Shown here piece after piece: positions 1 to 9,311 of a stretch of 64,000 bases of DNA. Made by a program: the position numbers and the translations under genes. The stretch's first letter is position 1, and the number at the start of each line of letters is the position of its first letter. Source of the DNA: Hondaea fermentalgiana. Lineage: Eukaryota > Sar > Bigyra > Thraustochytrida > Thraustochytriidae. The DNA lies in NCBI GenBank assembly GCA_014084085.1, contig NPFB01000014.1, forward strand, positions 114,769 to 178,768. The letters are read 5' to 3'. The notes under the pieces are model-generated. The model was not told the DNA's origin, did no database searches, and worked only from the letters and a program-made list of their open reading frames with translations.

Positions 1-619
1 TCGTCGTAGGACTGCACGATGGCGCAAGACGGAACGACCTTGCGGGAGGCAAGCGGAACGTGGCGCACTACTCTGCTCTGCTTCTGCTTCTGCTTCTGCT
101 TCTGCTTCTCGCTCGTGCCGCTCGGGTCTGCTCGGGTCTGGTCTGCTCGGGCCTGCTCTGACCTGCGCTGGCGGCCGGCGCGCTGCAGGAGGAGAGCTCT
201 CGGCTCGAAGACGACGCCTCGCCTGAGGGATATCGAGGCTTTCTTGGTTAGGCTGGGTTGTATCTCGTTGGGATGAAGAGATTTTGCAGTAGACCCGCGG
301 ACACGACGCGACAGCGACGCGCCAGGTGAAAGAAAGCGAGAGCAAGCACAGCGACGGATGACGGGTCGTCAGCGGCTGCCCGTGAGCCAAAACCCCAGTT
401 CGTCAAAGACAAGTCAAGAGGAAGGAAACCTCGAAGACCGTCACGGGTCTCGCTTTGTACTCGCTTTTCGAGCGCGCTATGTAGGTCGTCATCTCCTTCT
501 TCTTGTTGTTTTGATAATGAAAATGAAAATGGAAATGAAAAAATGAAGATGAAAAGGGAATGAAAAATAAACTTCCAGACGTTCTGAAAGCTCTCTTCGC
601 TCTGTAACCGATAGCTTTG

Positions 620-670
<51 letters not shown>

Positions 671-1118
671 GCGTTTTCTTGTGCTTGCCCCGACTTGGGG
701 TTCATGACAGTGACTGGTCGAAGACGCGAAACACGACATGACACAAGCGACCAAGCCCATTTCAAAGTGGCTGGCGGTTTACAACTTACTACCCAAAGCA
801 GCGACCCGGCGAACTAGTTCGTCCGGTGCTGTGCGCGCGCGAGACAATCGCAAAACTCTTTCAAGCGCCTCGAAGGCGAACCTGCTCCGGCACCCTCACG
901 GGGCGACCTGCGTGCCCGTTGACTGGCTTGCTGGCTTGCTGGCTGCCTGGTTAGCGAGAGCGACGTCGTGCAAGCAACAACAGCAGCAGCAGGGTTGAGA
1001 GCTAGCTAGCTCACTGTACGATTTGTCTCGCGTTGCTTTGCTTTACTTTGCGTTGCCCGCCCGACCTTGTCCTGCCTTTCCCATCAGGGTTGACGGCGGC
1101 CTGCGTAGGGACGTGGGA
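1..1118. other. No supported gene; low-complexity DNA
   Basis: The reading frames here are compositional and share no recognisable protein features. The stretch holds a CTTCTG hexanucleotide run near 81-108 and a 51-base CTTT run at 620-670. The last few hundred bases are probably the upstream region of the acyltransferase gene that starts at 1119. Confidence 0.6.
620..670. repeat. (CTTT)n microsatellite
   Basis: About thirteen perfect CTTT units. Reading frames through it give artificial KERK-type repeats on the minus strand. Confidence 0.95.
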
Positions 1119-2805
1119 ATGCCCACCAAAGTCGCGCCCGACTCGCATGGGGAGGAGGGGTCCGCGCAAGCCGTCGAGACCACGCCCGCTGCGACAAACT
1201 CTGGAGCAAAGGGACTCTCAAGTCACTCGGGTAGCGGCACCATCGACACCAAAGCACATGATGGGAAAAAGCCCGAGACCATATGGCGGAGCAATAGTCT
1301 TGCATTGCAAGAGGCCGAAGGTATGAGAGCTGAAGCAAACGAGAAGGGTACAAACGATGACGCCAGAACCGACACCATCACCAGCGCTCCAACGCCAACC
1401 AGAGCCTCGAAACAATTAACCGACAACGGACGGCTCGAGAGTACCAACACCATTTCGGGTCGTTTCCATGAAGAGGATGTACAGGACATGGCATCCCACT
1501 ACTTTTTTTCAAACCAAAAGGCTCGCGATCGTTTTCTGGACAAGGTCACATTGTAAGTACAAACTCATACCCCAAGGATGGGAGAGAAAATGCGTGTGAG
1601 AACAAAAGCCATAACTAACCTCTCTATTGCGCTTCGCTAATTACTTGCGACGAATTTTATATTGACCAATCAACACACCAAATTCAACAACATTCAAATG
1701 CGATCAAATGCGCACGACGGGAATGTAAAACAATCAAACAGTGTGCTTGCAGTATCCGGGACGCTGGCTTTTACATTTTGTTTGTCAAATGAAAAGGGAC
1801 GCGCAGGTGTTCCTTACGTTTTTTGCATTTGCATGCCGATTCTCATGGTTATTCGGTACTTTCAGTACTCCAAACGCAAGTGGCAATACTTTCTTCTCGA
1901 CTTTTGCTATTTTGCCAACGTCGCCTTGATGGTGTACCTCATATTCTTTCCCACCTCTTCACGTAAGTGCGCCAAAGATATCCTCGTTGGGCGTGGGTTT
2001 TCTCACAATCTCTCGTACTCTTAATGGTCCTTGGCCTCGGGCACCATTCCACTCCGTATCATGCACAGATTTTCTGGCGCTGCTTTTCATCATCGCTCGA
2101 GGACCTTTGGCCTGGTCCGTGCTGACCTTTCGAAACTCACTTGTGTTTCATTCGATTGATAAGTTCACAAGTTGCGCTATTCATATGGTGCCTCTTGCAG
2201 TCACATTCTGCATCCGCTGGCACCCTGGTGACACTGTCGCGCTCTGGCCGCGCGGCGAAGCGATTGAGTTCATTGAAGGGGACCTTTTCGAAGGGCTCAT
2301 TGGATTACCGGATGCGATCGCTCTGCCATTGCTCGCTCTTGGTGTCTTCGTCTCGCATCAGCTTTTGCAGTACTTTATCATCTACATTCTCGCGCGAGCT
2401 AGGTTTGCCCAGAATTACCTGCGCATCCATCAGGACAAAGAGTATCTCACGCTCTTTCGCTACACAGTTGCCTCGGGAGGTTTCATGGCATGCAAAGTTT
2501 TGGGTGAAAAGTACCAGGTGCTCTCTTGGTACCTGATGAACGCTATTTTTGCGTTCATGTCCTTTTTTCCAGCCTACGCCATGTACAGATGGGAGCCTGT
2601 GGACGTGGCCTTTGCGCTCATTGTGACCCTCCGCGCAATTCAGAATGCAGCCAACTTTTACCTCGAGGTCTTTGCCTGCAGCTATTCCAACGCACGATCC
2701 GTCGTGATCCGGCCTCCAGTCGGCAAGATTGCCGTCCCCGAGGCCGAGTACCACCGCCTCGTCGAGTTGGCCGCCAAGCTCGAGGCCTCACAGAAACCTG
2801 CCTAG
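1119..2805 (+). CDS. Glycerophosphocholine acyltransferase (GPC1 family, DUF2838)
   Basis: Three exons, 1119-1552, 1742-1962 and 2069-2805, give 463 residues. Introns start GTAAGT (1553 and 1963) and end CAG, and the joins keep frame: exon 1 to 2 creates DKVTFVLAVSG, exon 2 to 3 creates FPTSSHFLALLF. The first about 140 residues are hydrophilic and probably disordered. The rest is a multi-pass membrane region with family hallmarks: KWQYFLLDFCYFAN, then WSVLTFRNSLVFHS and IDKFTSCAIHMVP, which closely follow yeast Gpc1 (WRNSLVLHSIDKTTS). Family members acylate glycero-3-phosphocholine with acyl-CoA to lysophosphatidylcholine at the ER, feeding phosphatidylcholine remodelling. The start at 1119 is the first in-frame ATG after the GC-rich leader; an upstream in-frame ATG at 1023 is less likely. 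Family assignment is confident, activity inferred. Confidence 0.88.
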
Positions 2806-3552
2806 CTCTAGTTAAAAGTCGTACTACGTACCCACGGATAAATGCGCTAGGCCTAGCGAGTCCTGCCTTTGCTTGTCTGAACTCATCGCTCTTTCGCTCG
2901 GGTCACAGACCCGCTTTCGGCTTTGGCCGCGCAGCATCTGCAGGCACCTCTGCACCTTCCGCGTCGCACCGCTCCGGCGTGTCTCTTTAGCGTCAGGCCC
3001 GCTGCTCCGCGCCTCGACACCGCGGACCGTCGAGTTGCGTGGCGCGTGCGCTCCGCGACCCAGGTCATCCCATCTCATCCCATCTCGCTCGTCGCATCCA
3101 AGTCTCTCGTCCGTCCGGTCGACCGCGCGTCTTTCCCGACCAACGCCCAGCCAGACCGCCGGTCGATCGAGGCGAGCGCGCGAGTCGCCGCGGCCTCGCG
3201 GCCCTGCTTCGCCGCCCTCGAAGACGGAGAAGGAGAAGGAGGAGAAGAAGGAGGAGAGAAGGACGAGCGAGCAAGCAAGCAAGCGTGCAGAACCCGATCC
3301 TCGGCGCCACGCGCTCGCCGCGGCCGCGCTCGCTCCACGCGCCCTGCGCCGCGACCCGGCCTCGCAGCGGGACGCGCGACCGGCAGCCGCACGCACGCGC
3401 GCGCGCGCGCAGTCTCGTCGCCGCACGCGCGAGGCGCGCCCGAGGGAGAGAGACCCTGCGCGCGGAGGATCCGCGGCGGCGGGGCAAGGAGAACGTCCAA
3501 GGCAAGTAGCAGCAGCAACAGCAGCAGCAGCTGCAACGCATAGAGCAGGACG
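2806..3552. other. GC-rich leader of the TIR gene; no gene seen
   Basis: Between two plus-strand genes. The first part is presumably the 3' end of the acyltransferase transcript. From about 3000 the DNA is very GC-rich with purine runs and CAG-type triplets (3508-3540), leading into the ATG at 3553. All frames across it are Arg/Ala/Ser-rich artefacts. Confidence 0.55.
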
Positions 3553-5970
3553 ATGGAGGGGGAGAATGAGGGCTCCGAGGTAGAGTCTTGCAGTAGCCCA
3601 GGAGAGATCGTCGACCCTTCGCAGGCGACGAATTTCTGGAACTCACAAGCTTTCAGCCAGGCACACGATCTTGACGAGGACGACGATCTTGATGATAACG
3701 CGAGCCACGGAGGGAAAGCTGCCCCACGAAGCCCGCTAAGAGCAGCCGCCCGTTTTTATCGAAAGATGCACCTTCGGACGGACCAAGTCACAAAATCATC
3801 AGAGCAAGAAGTCGAGCAAGCCCAACAAGCCACCGAAACTGCCGTTGCACAAGAGACTGAGGTCCCTTCGAACGAGGCAGACGCGCAAAAGGGTGAAAGC
3901 GAAGACACGAACAACGCACCTGAACGCTCCGACGTCACGAATGCCCGGCTTTTGGCGGAGTGGATGCGCGAGATGGATGGCTCCGGACGCTGGTTCTACA
4001 ACGTTCGTGTCAAACTTGAGGTCGATACGAAGAAAACTGCAAAGGGTGTTGGCGAGATTCAAGACAAGAAAGCTTTTGGAAAGGATTTTGAAGGCCAAGA
4101 AGAAAGCAAAAAAATCTCGGAAGCGGCACCTGAGCCACTCTACATCGACATTCCATTTGGCGCGAACCTGCGCGCACAACTTCGACAACAGCGTAAGCCC
4201 GTAGAGGGCTCGCTGGGCGCTGACGAAATGAAATTTGCGGCCTGCAGCGCAGACTTGGACGTCTGCGTTGAGAGTGACCTGTCAAATCCACGACTTGAGG
4301 TTTTCTTTTTTGTCAACGATGAACATCGAGGAGTCATTCTCGTGGCTCCCGGTGACGGCGATGGCGATGGCGATGGCGACGACGATGGAACAAGGGAGAT
4401 CGCTATGATGCAAGAAAGGGACTCCGCGCGGCGGGGTGACGGACCTACGAAGCGAAAGCGCCAGAGCGTCGACGAGAAAGATGCACCGTCCTTGGAAACG
4501 ACTGCTACTTCTCTCGAAGACGTTGTCGATACTGAAGGGAAAGAAGATGATGACAAGGACGAAGCTCCAAGAACGCCCCCTGCATCACCTTCGTCTCGGC
4601 CTTTGCGTCGATCACCTCGCATCAACCGGTCGCGACGCGCCGCCGACGCTCGATCTGGACGCGACAGTGTAAAGGCCAGCAAGGGGGGGGAGGAGGAGGA
4701 GGAGGAGCTTGTGGATGCTCCAAGCAAAAAAAGCAAGCTCCGCAAGGTCGCCTCTGCCCCAGAGTTGGCCAGCGTGGAAGCAAGCACACCAGTGCGCAAG
4801 AGCTTTACGGGGCTGGAACACGCGGATGCAGATTCGCAGAACCCTGTGAAGTTTCCAAATCCGGCGTTGCAACTCAAAGTGCCAGCAGTCGTCACTGACG
4901 AAAGCCAACACGAAAAGGTCAAGCACATGCCGGAAGCGGACAATGACTCGACAATCGTGGTCATTACTGCATTCGTTCCGGAACTTTTGCAAGCAAATAG
5001 TGAGACCTCAAATCAGTCACGGAGTCGACAGTCTTATGGGAGCGCGAATAGCGACAGCGAGCAGTTTGTGATCAATGTCTGGGTGCATCGTCCCGAGGAG
5101 GAGAGCGAAATCATCGATGAGGAAAAATCATATGGGCGCGTCCACAAATTTTCTAAGCGTGGCATTCGCGTCAACAAGGGCGACGACATTTCTGGTCACG
5201 TGATCCACATCCAAGGTGGTCTGCAAGCCATGGTTGACGAAGATGACGTGGCCGAGTGGACAGGTGAGCGCGCAAACATGTCCTTTGTCATAGCCTACGA
5301 GCCAGGCGAAATGCAGGGTGTCGGGAAACCTCCTTTGGCTAGAATTCAGCTTCGGGTCGCGTCCAAGGTCAAGGGCAATGTGCACGTGCCCTTTAACTTT
5401 CGCAAGCTCCCATCGCTAACTCCGTGTGACCAATGGGCCATTCCCTCGGGGACACCACACATTTTCATTAGTTACCGACGGACGCACGTTAACTTGGCTG
5501 CCCGTATTCTTGGCATCTTGCAGTACGAGTACTACTACAAGGTTTTCCTGGACACGGACCCGGACTCTGGGCTCAAGGCTGGGGACTTTCAAAAACAGCT
5601 CGAGACTCAGCTCGCACGCGCTCCAATTGTTGTGCCTCTCTTCACAGCCGCGCCATCGGGAGAGGACGAGCGTCGCAAGGCTCTCTCGTACCTTGCCTGC
5701 ATCAAGGACTCATTTGGCCGCGGCGTGGTTGACTGGTGTCATCGCGAGCTGGAGCTTGCTATCAAAGATTACTCGTGCGGCAGAAAGCTGATTGCTCCGC
5801 TTCATCAGGGCATAGATATCGGGAAGGAGCTCGCCGGGCTTCCGGCCAACATCAAACTTTTGAGTTCTTTCCAGAGTCGCCCCCTCGTCGAAGAGTATTT
5901 CCAGGATTGTATTCGACATTTGCACAATAGCATCCAGGGCTTTGTTCGAGGCCAAGCGAACGCCCAATAG
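3553..5970 (+). CDS. TIR-domain protein, candidate NADase/signalling protein
   Basis: An uninterrupted 805-residue frame. Residues 1-460 are acidic and low in complexity, with Arg/Lys-rich patches that could be nuclear localisation signals (around PTKRKRQ and PSKKSKLRK). About 465-630 is a beta-rich segment that I do not recognise (FVINVWVHRPEE, KRGIRVNKGDD). A TIR domain starts at about 635 with IFISYRR, continues through VFLDTDPDSGLKAGDF and holds VDWCHRELELA at 726-736. Glu732 falls at the position of the catalytic glutamate in the WCxxE signature of NAD-cleaving TIR domains such as SARM1 and plant TIRs. No signal peptide or membrane segment is visible. TIR identity is firm; NADase activity is inference, and a scaffold role is possible. 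It is convergent with the She9-like gene downstream. Confidence 0.85.
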   Translation: MEGENEGSEVESCSSPGEIVDPSQATNFWNSQAFSQAHDLDEDDDLDDNASHGGKAAPRSPLRAAARFYRKMHLRTDQVTKSSEQEVEQAQQATETAVAQETEVPSNEADAQKGESEDTNNAPERSDVTNARLLAEWMREMDGSGRWFYNVRVKLEVDTKKTAKGVGEIQDKKAFGKDFEGQEESKKISEAAPEPLYIDIPFGANLRAQLRQQRKPVEGSLGADEMKFAACSADLDVCVESDLSNPRLEVFFFVNDEHRGVILVAPGDGDGDGDGDDDGTREIAMMQERDSARRGDGPTKRKRQSVDEKDAPSLETTATSLEDVVDTEGKEDDDKDEAPRTPPASPSSRPLRRSPRINRSRRAADARSGRDSVKASKGGEEEEEELVDAPSKKSKLRKVASAPELASVEASTPVRKSFTGLEHADADSQNPVKFPNPALQLKVPAVVTDESQHEKVKHMPEADNDSTIVVITAFVPELLQANSETSNQSRSRQSYGSANSDSEQFVINVWVHRPEEESEIIDEEKSYGRVHKFSKRGIRVNKGDDISGHVIHIQGGLQAMVDEDDVAEWTGERANMSFVIAYEPGEMQGVGKPPLARIQLRVASKVKGNVHVPFNFRKLPSLTPCDQWAIPSGTPHIFISYRRTHVNLAARILGILQYEYYYKVFLDTDPDSGLKAGDFQKQLETQLARAPIVVPLFTAAPSGEDERRKALSYLACIKDSFGRGVVDWCHRELELAIKDYSCGRKLIAPLHQGIDIGKELAGLPANIKLLSSFQSRPLVEEYFQDCIRHLHNSIQGFVRGQANAQ

Positions 5971-6374
5971 CCTTCCATGCTCCGGGCAAATAGTTTCCTC
6001 TTGTCTTTGTGTCCGAGTGCAAGATGTTCAATGATCCCTGGGCGTTTGTGTGGCAAAACTTATCCTTTTTGAAAAGAAATGCATCATGTCCTATTCTTTG
6101 CAATTGTTCAGGTGTCGAGAAAGCGCGACGGAGACTATTGTTGCCCTTTTCTTCTTGCTTCTGATCAATCTGACTTTTCATGCGGGCCAGCTAGTCAGCC
6201 CGTGCTTGACCGCTCGAAGCATGTCGAAAAACCATCCCGCGCAAACAGAGCAAACCAACGCAAATAAATCACAAATTTCTAACGATGCGGGCTACTGGTT
6301 CCTAGTACGGTCTTGTGCAAGAGGTCAAGTCCTTGCACACATGAGAGCGACTGACGCAATGCAAAAGTAGTCCA
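5971..6374. other. Convergent intergenic region
   Basis: Lies between the 3' ends of the TIR gene (plus) and the She9-like gene (minus). AT-richer than its surroundings, as expected for two 3' untranslated regions; no gene seen. Confidence 0.6.
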
Positions 6375-7229
6375 TCAGAGCAGAAAGAAGATAGCCGTGA
6401 GACCCATACACATTGCCGCAGCAGGCCAATCACGAGCAGCTTGGGCCCATGCCCCATTCGCGGCATTCACAACCATCGCACCAGGTCCTGTACCTGAGTT
6501 GATGAGCAAAGCCTGGTTTTGCGTTGCCTTCTCGAATGGGTCGTTACGTTGGCTTGGAGCTTCGATTGCAGGCGCCGACTCTTGGTGCACTCGAAATGGG
6601 GGACCTCGTGCTTGCGCAATGACGTCAAGTTTTTCTTCAAGACGAGACTCTACATTACGCAGCTCACGCAATGTCAAATCCTTGTTCATATCAATGACGC
6701 GCTGCGCAATGGCTTCGCGCTTACCAGGCTCGATCACAGTCACAGAGAGCAGAAAGATGGCACTGTTAAAGAGAATGAGTCCTAGCGTGCCATAAGTAGA
6801 GATGCGTCGGCCCTTTTCTGCCCATACCTGCTCCTCGTGATAGTGCTCCCGTATTGAGGCGAGATAACGCGACTGGCGCTGTTCAACTTCTTCTTCGAGA
6901 TTTGCAAGAGAGCGTTTGGCCCCCTGGGCAGCCAGGTTAACCTCGTGTTCCACTTTGCACATTTCTGTAAACTGCGAGAGCTCCTGGGACGTCCAGTTTG
7001 GTTTACGGTGAAGCAGCGCGTTCATTTCCTGCTGGTGTTTACGCTCGCGCTCCGAGACGGCCTCGAAGGCCTCTTTGGCCTCTCTAAACCGCTTGCGAGC
7101 CCCGGACAAGCGCGCGTCCGCCTCCACGACGGCCTGCCGCGCGACCTCGACATGGTCGTACTGCGAGACGCGGTTCACCACGCGCAGCGCCGCGTCGATG
7201 CGCCGCCACAGCCACGACTCGGCCACCAT
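6375..7229 (-). CDS. She9/Mdm33-family mitochondrial inner-membrane protein
   Basis: 284 residues. The order of features follows the fungal She9/Mdm33 family: a long coiled coil (about 28-130), the segment ALLHRKPNWTSQELSQF (71-87), where yeast relatives have LLxRKHSWTxxDLxRF, then YHEEQVWAEKGRRISTYG (130-147), a membrane segment at about 147-167, and EPGKRE just after. A second coiled coil covers about 180-208 and a second hydrophobic stretch forms the C-terminus (267-284). The amphipathic Arg-containing N-terminus (SWLWRRIDAALRVVNRV) could act as a mitochondrial import signal. Mdm33 acts in inner-membrane fission and mitochondrial shape in yeast; the related animal CCDC51/MITOK is a potassium-channel pore, an alternative role. 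Confidence 0.85.
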   Translation of the reverse strand: MVAESWLWRRIDAALRVVNRVSQYDHVEVARQAVVEADARLSGARKRFREAKEAFEAVSERERKHQQEMNALLHRKPNWTSQELSQFTEMCKVEHEVNLAAQGAKRSLANLEEEVEQRQSRYLASIREHYHEEQVWAEKGRRISTYGTLGLILFNSAIFLLSVTVIEPGKREAIAQRVIDMNKDLTLRELRNVESRLEEKLDVIAQARGPPFRVHQESAPAIEAPSQRNDPFEKATQNQALLINSGTGPGAMVVNAANGAWAQAARDWPAAAMCMGLTAIFFLL

Positions 7230-8887
7230 GGTCAGCCAGCCGCTCGCTGGCTCGCTCGCTTCGGTGGGCGAGCTGGCGGCTTGGCTTTGCGCTCGCGCTC
7301 CACGCCGTGCATGTACTTACTAGTAGTCCTACTACGCACCGCCTTTGTCGGATCCGCCCTCCAGTGCGCGCTCGGCGCCCGCTCGCGCGCGCAGTGCAGC
7401 GAGCGCACACACCAGCGCGGGGAAGGGGTCCCCGCGGTGTCCCCGCGCGAGGCTCTGGCGCCATGCTTCTCGTCACACACAAAGTCAATCAATGGATACG
7501 ATCGATCGGTCAGCGCTGCGCAGAGCAGATTCGGAGGCCGCTGGGGCGGGAGGCTCGTCCTGTGAGGCGCGCCGGATCGCCCTCGTCGTGGCGGGCAGAG
7601 GGCCGCGGGACATACTTCATGGGCTGCAGGAAGTTGCGCCTGCGCTGCCACAACACGTGCATGGATGGTGTGGATCTGTCTCCGCCAGCCATCACGGCCG
7701 TTGCCGTACGCGAAGGCCCGCGAAGGACGCTGAAGAGACGATCCTTCCTTCGTTATACAGTTCTGATTTTATCAATTTGACTGCCGCTGCCGCTGCCGCG
7801 CGTGGCATGGTCGGCGGGCACCGGCCACGACGGGTTTTTCGCTTTCACGGCAGGGACGACCTGGCCGGCGGCATCTAGATGGATGCCGGGGGCCACTGGT
7901 GCGCGCGAGCGAGCCGTGGGCGCTCGCTCGGCGGCGCCGCCTTTTTTGACCTTGGACCTTGACCACTTTCTGCAGCCTCGCTTCGCTGTCTGCGGCCAGC
8001 TGCGTGACTCTCGGCTCGTGCTTCCGCGGGGAGGTCCGCGGCGGCGGCGACGGAACGCGCTGGGGCGGGGCCGTCTCGCCTTCTCGCCGGCGGCTGGGCC
8101 GGACGGTCTGGTCTGGCTGGTCTGCGTGGAAGGAGACAGCAAGGAAACAGAGAAAACACGGCGCCTCAGGCTGTGCATGGACCAGCCAGCTTGGGCGAAT
8201 CAACAATGGCGTGCTTGAATAGCGAGCTGCGTTTGCCGCAGTGTGGAGGCCGCCATACTGCAGTGGCGGCGCGGCCATTCTTGGGTGGGAGGTTCCTGCT
8301 GTGGGCAGAGAGAGTCGGAGAGAGACAGAGAGAGACGGAGAGAGTCAGAGAGAGTGCCGTGCAGAGCAGAGCAGAGCAGAGCAGAGCAAGGCAGAGAGCG
8401 GCGCAGTGCAGCGCGGCAGACCCGCTTGGACCACGAGAGGCGGCTGACCCGGTGCGCGCAGGAGAGACAGAGACAGACAGGCAGGCAGGCAGGCTGGCGG
8501 GCGGGCGGCAGCAGCGCGCGGCGCGTCGAGCTTAGCTGTGCTCTGCGCTCCGCCGCGCCTGCGCCTCTGCGCTGCCCGGCGACTCTGTCTGCGCCGCGCT
8601 TTTCTCCTTCGCCTTCTCTCTCTCTCCTTGCTGTCCTTTCTTTCTTCTTTCTTTTTTCCAAACTTTCTTCTTTCTTTCTCTCGTTCGCGTTCTTTCCGGC
8701 CCCGTTCTCCCGTTCTTCCCTCTCCTTCTCTCTTCCCTCCTGCTTTTTCCTCGCTCCGGCCGATTGCTCTCATTGACTGCGGCCGAGGGAGGACGACCCA
8801 AAAGCTGCGCGCCAACGCCGTGCACGCCGCGCAGCAGAGCCGCGCGGAGGCCGCCCGGCAGAACCGCGGCCAGCAGAACCGCAGCCC

Positions 8888-8912
8888 GACAGACAGACAG
8901 ACAGACAGACAG
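8888..8912. repeat. (GACA)n microsatellite
   Basis: About six perfect GACA units in the upstream region of the EF-hand/PH/kinase gene. Confidence 0.9.
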
Positions 8913-9069
8913 CCAGCCGCGCAGAACGAACGGCCAGCCCCGAGCCCGCGGCCGCGAAGAAGCGAAGCGCGCAGGGCCGAAGACGCACGGCCGACCGCGG
9001 GCGTGCGCGGAGGGCCGAGGTAGCCCAGTGAGCGCAAGCCAAGCAAAGTCCCAGACAGGAAAAGGGCTT

Positions 9070-9096
9070 GCGTGCGTGCGTGCGTGCGTGCGTGCG
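9070..9096. repeat. (GTGC)n microsatellite
   Basis: About six to seven GTGC units, about 215 bases upstream of the kinase start codon. The same unit recurs at 22290-22320 and 39197-39220, also upstream of genes. Confidence 0.9.
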
Positions 9097-9311
9097 GCGA
9101 GCGAGCGTGCGGGCGGGCGGGCGAGCGAGCGTGCCTGCGCATTCGCATCCGCGACCGCGCGCGCGGGCGGGCGGGCGGCAGACGGGAGAAGAGAGGGCTG
9201 GCGCTGGCGCGTCGTGGTGACTGGCAACTGTCGCCAACACCAGCGCCGTACACCGTGAAAAGATAGAGTACGACCTGGGCTCGGCCTCGCTGCAAAAGTA
9301 AAACAAGCGGC

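Larger units (their letters stand above)
7230..9311. other. GC-rich gap with simple repeats, no supported gene
   Basis: About 2.1 kb between the divergent She9-like and kinase genes. It carries AGAGC pentamers (about 8354-8392), a pyrimidine-rich tract (about 8600-8760), GACA units (8888-8912) and GTGC units (about 9070-9096). No reading frame shows recognisable protein features; a hidden short gene around 7500-7700 cannot be ruled out. Confidence 0.5.

Noticed and set aside
248..765. Overlapping minus-strand frames of 120-170 residues
   Set aside because: Cross the CTTT run, giving KERK repeats; no conserved features.
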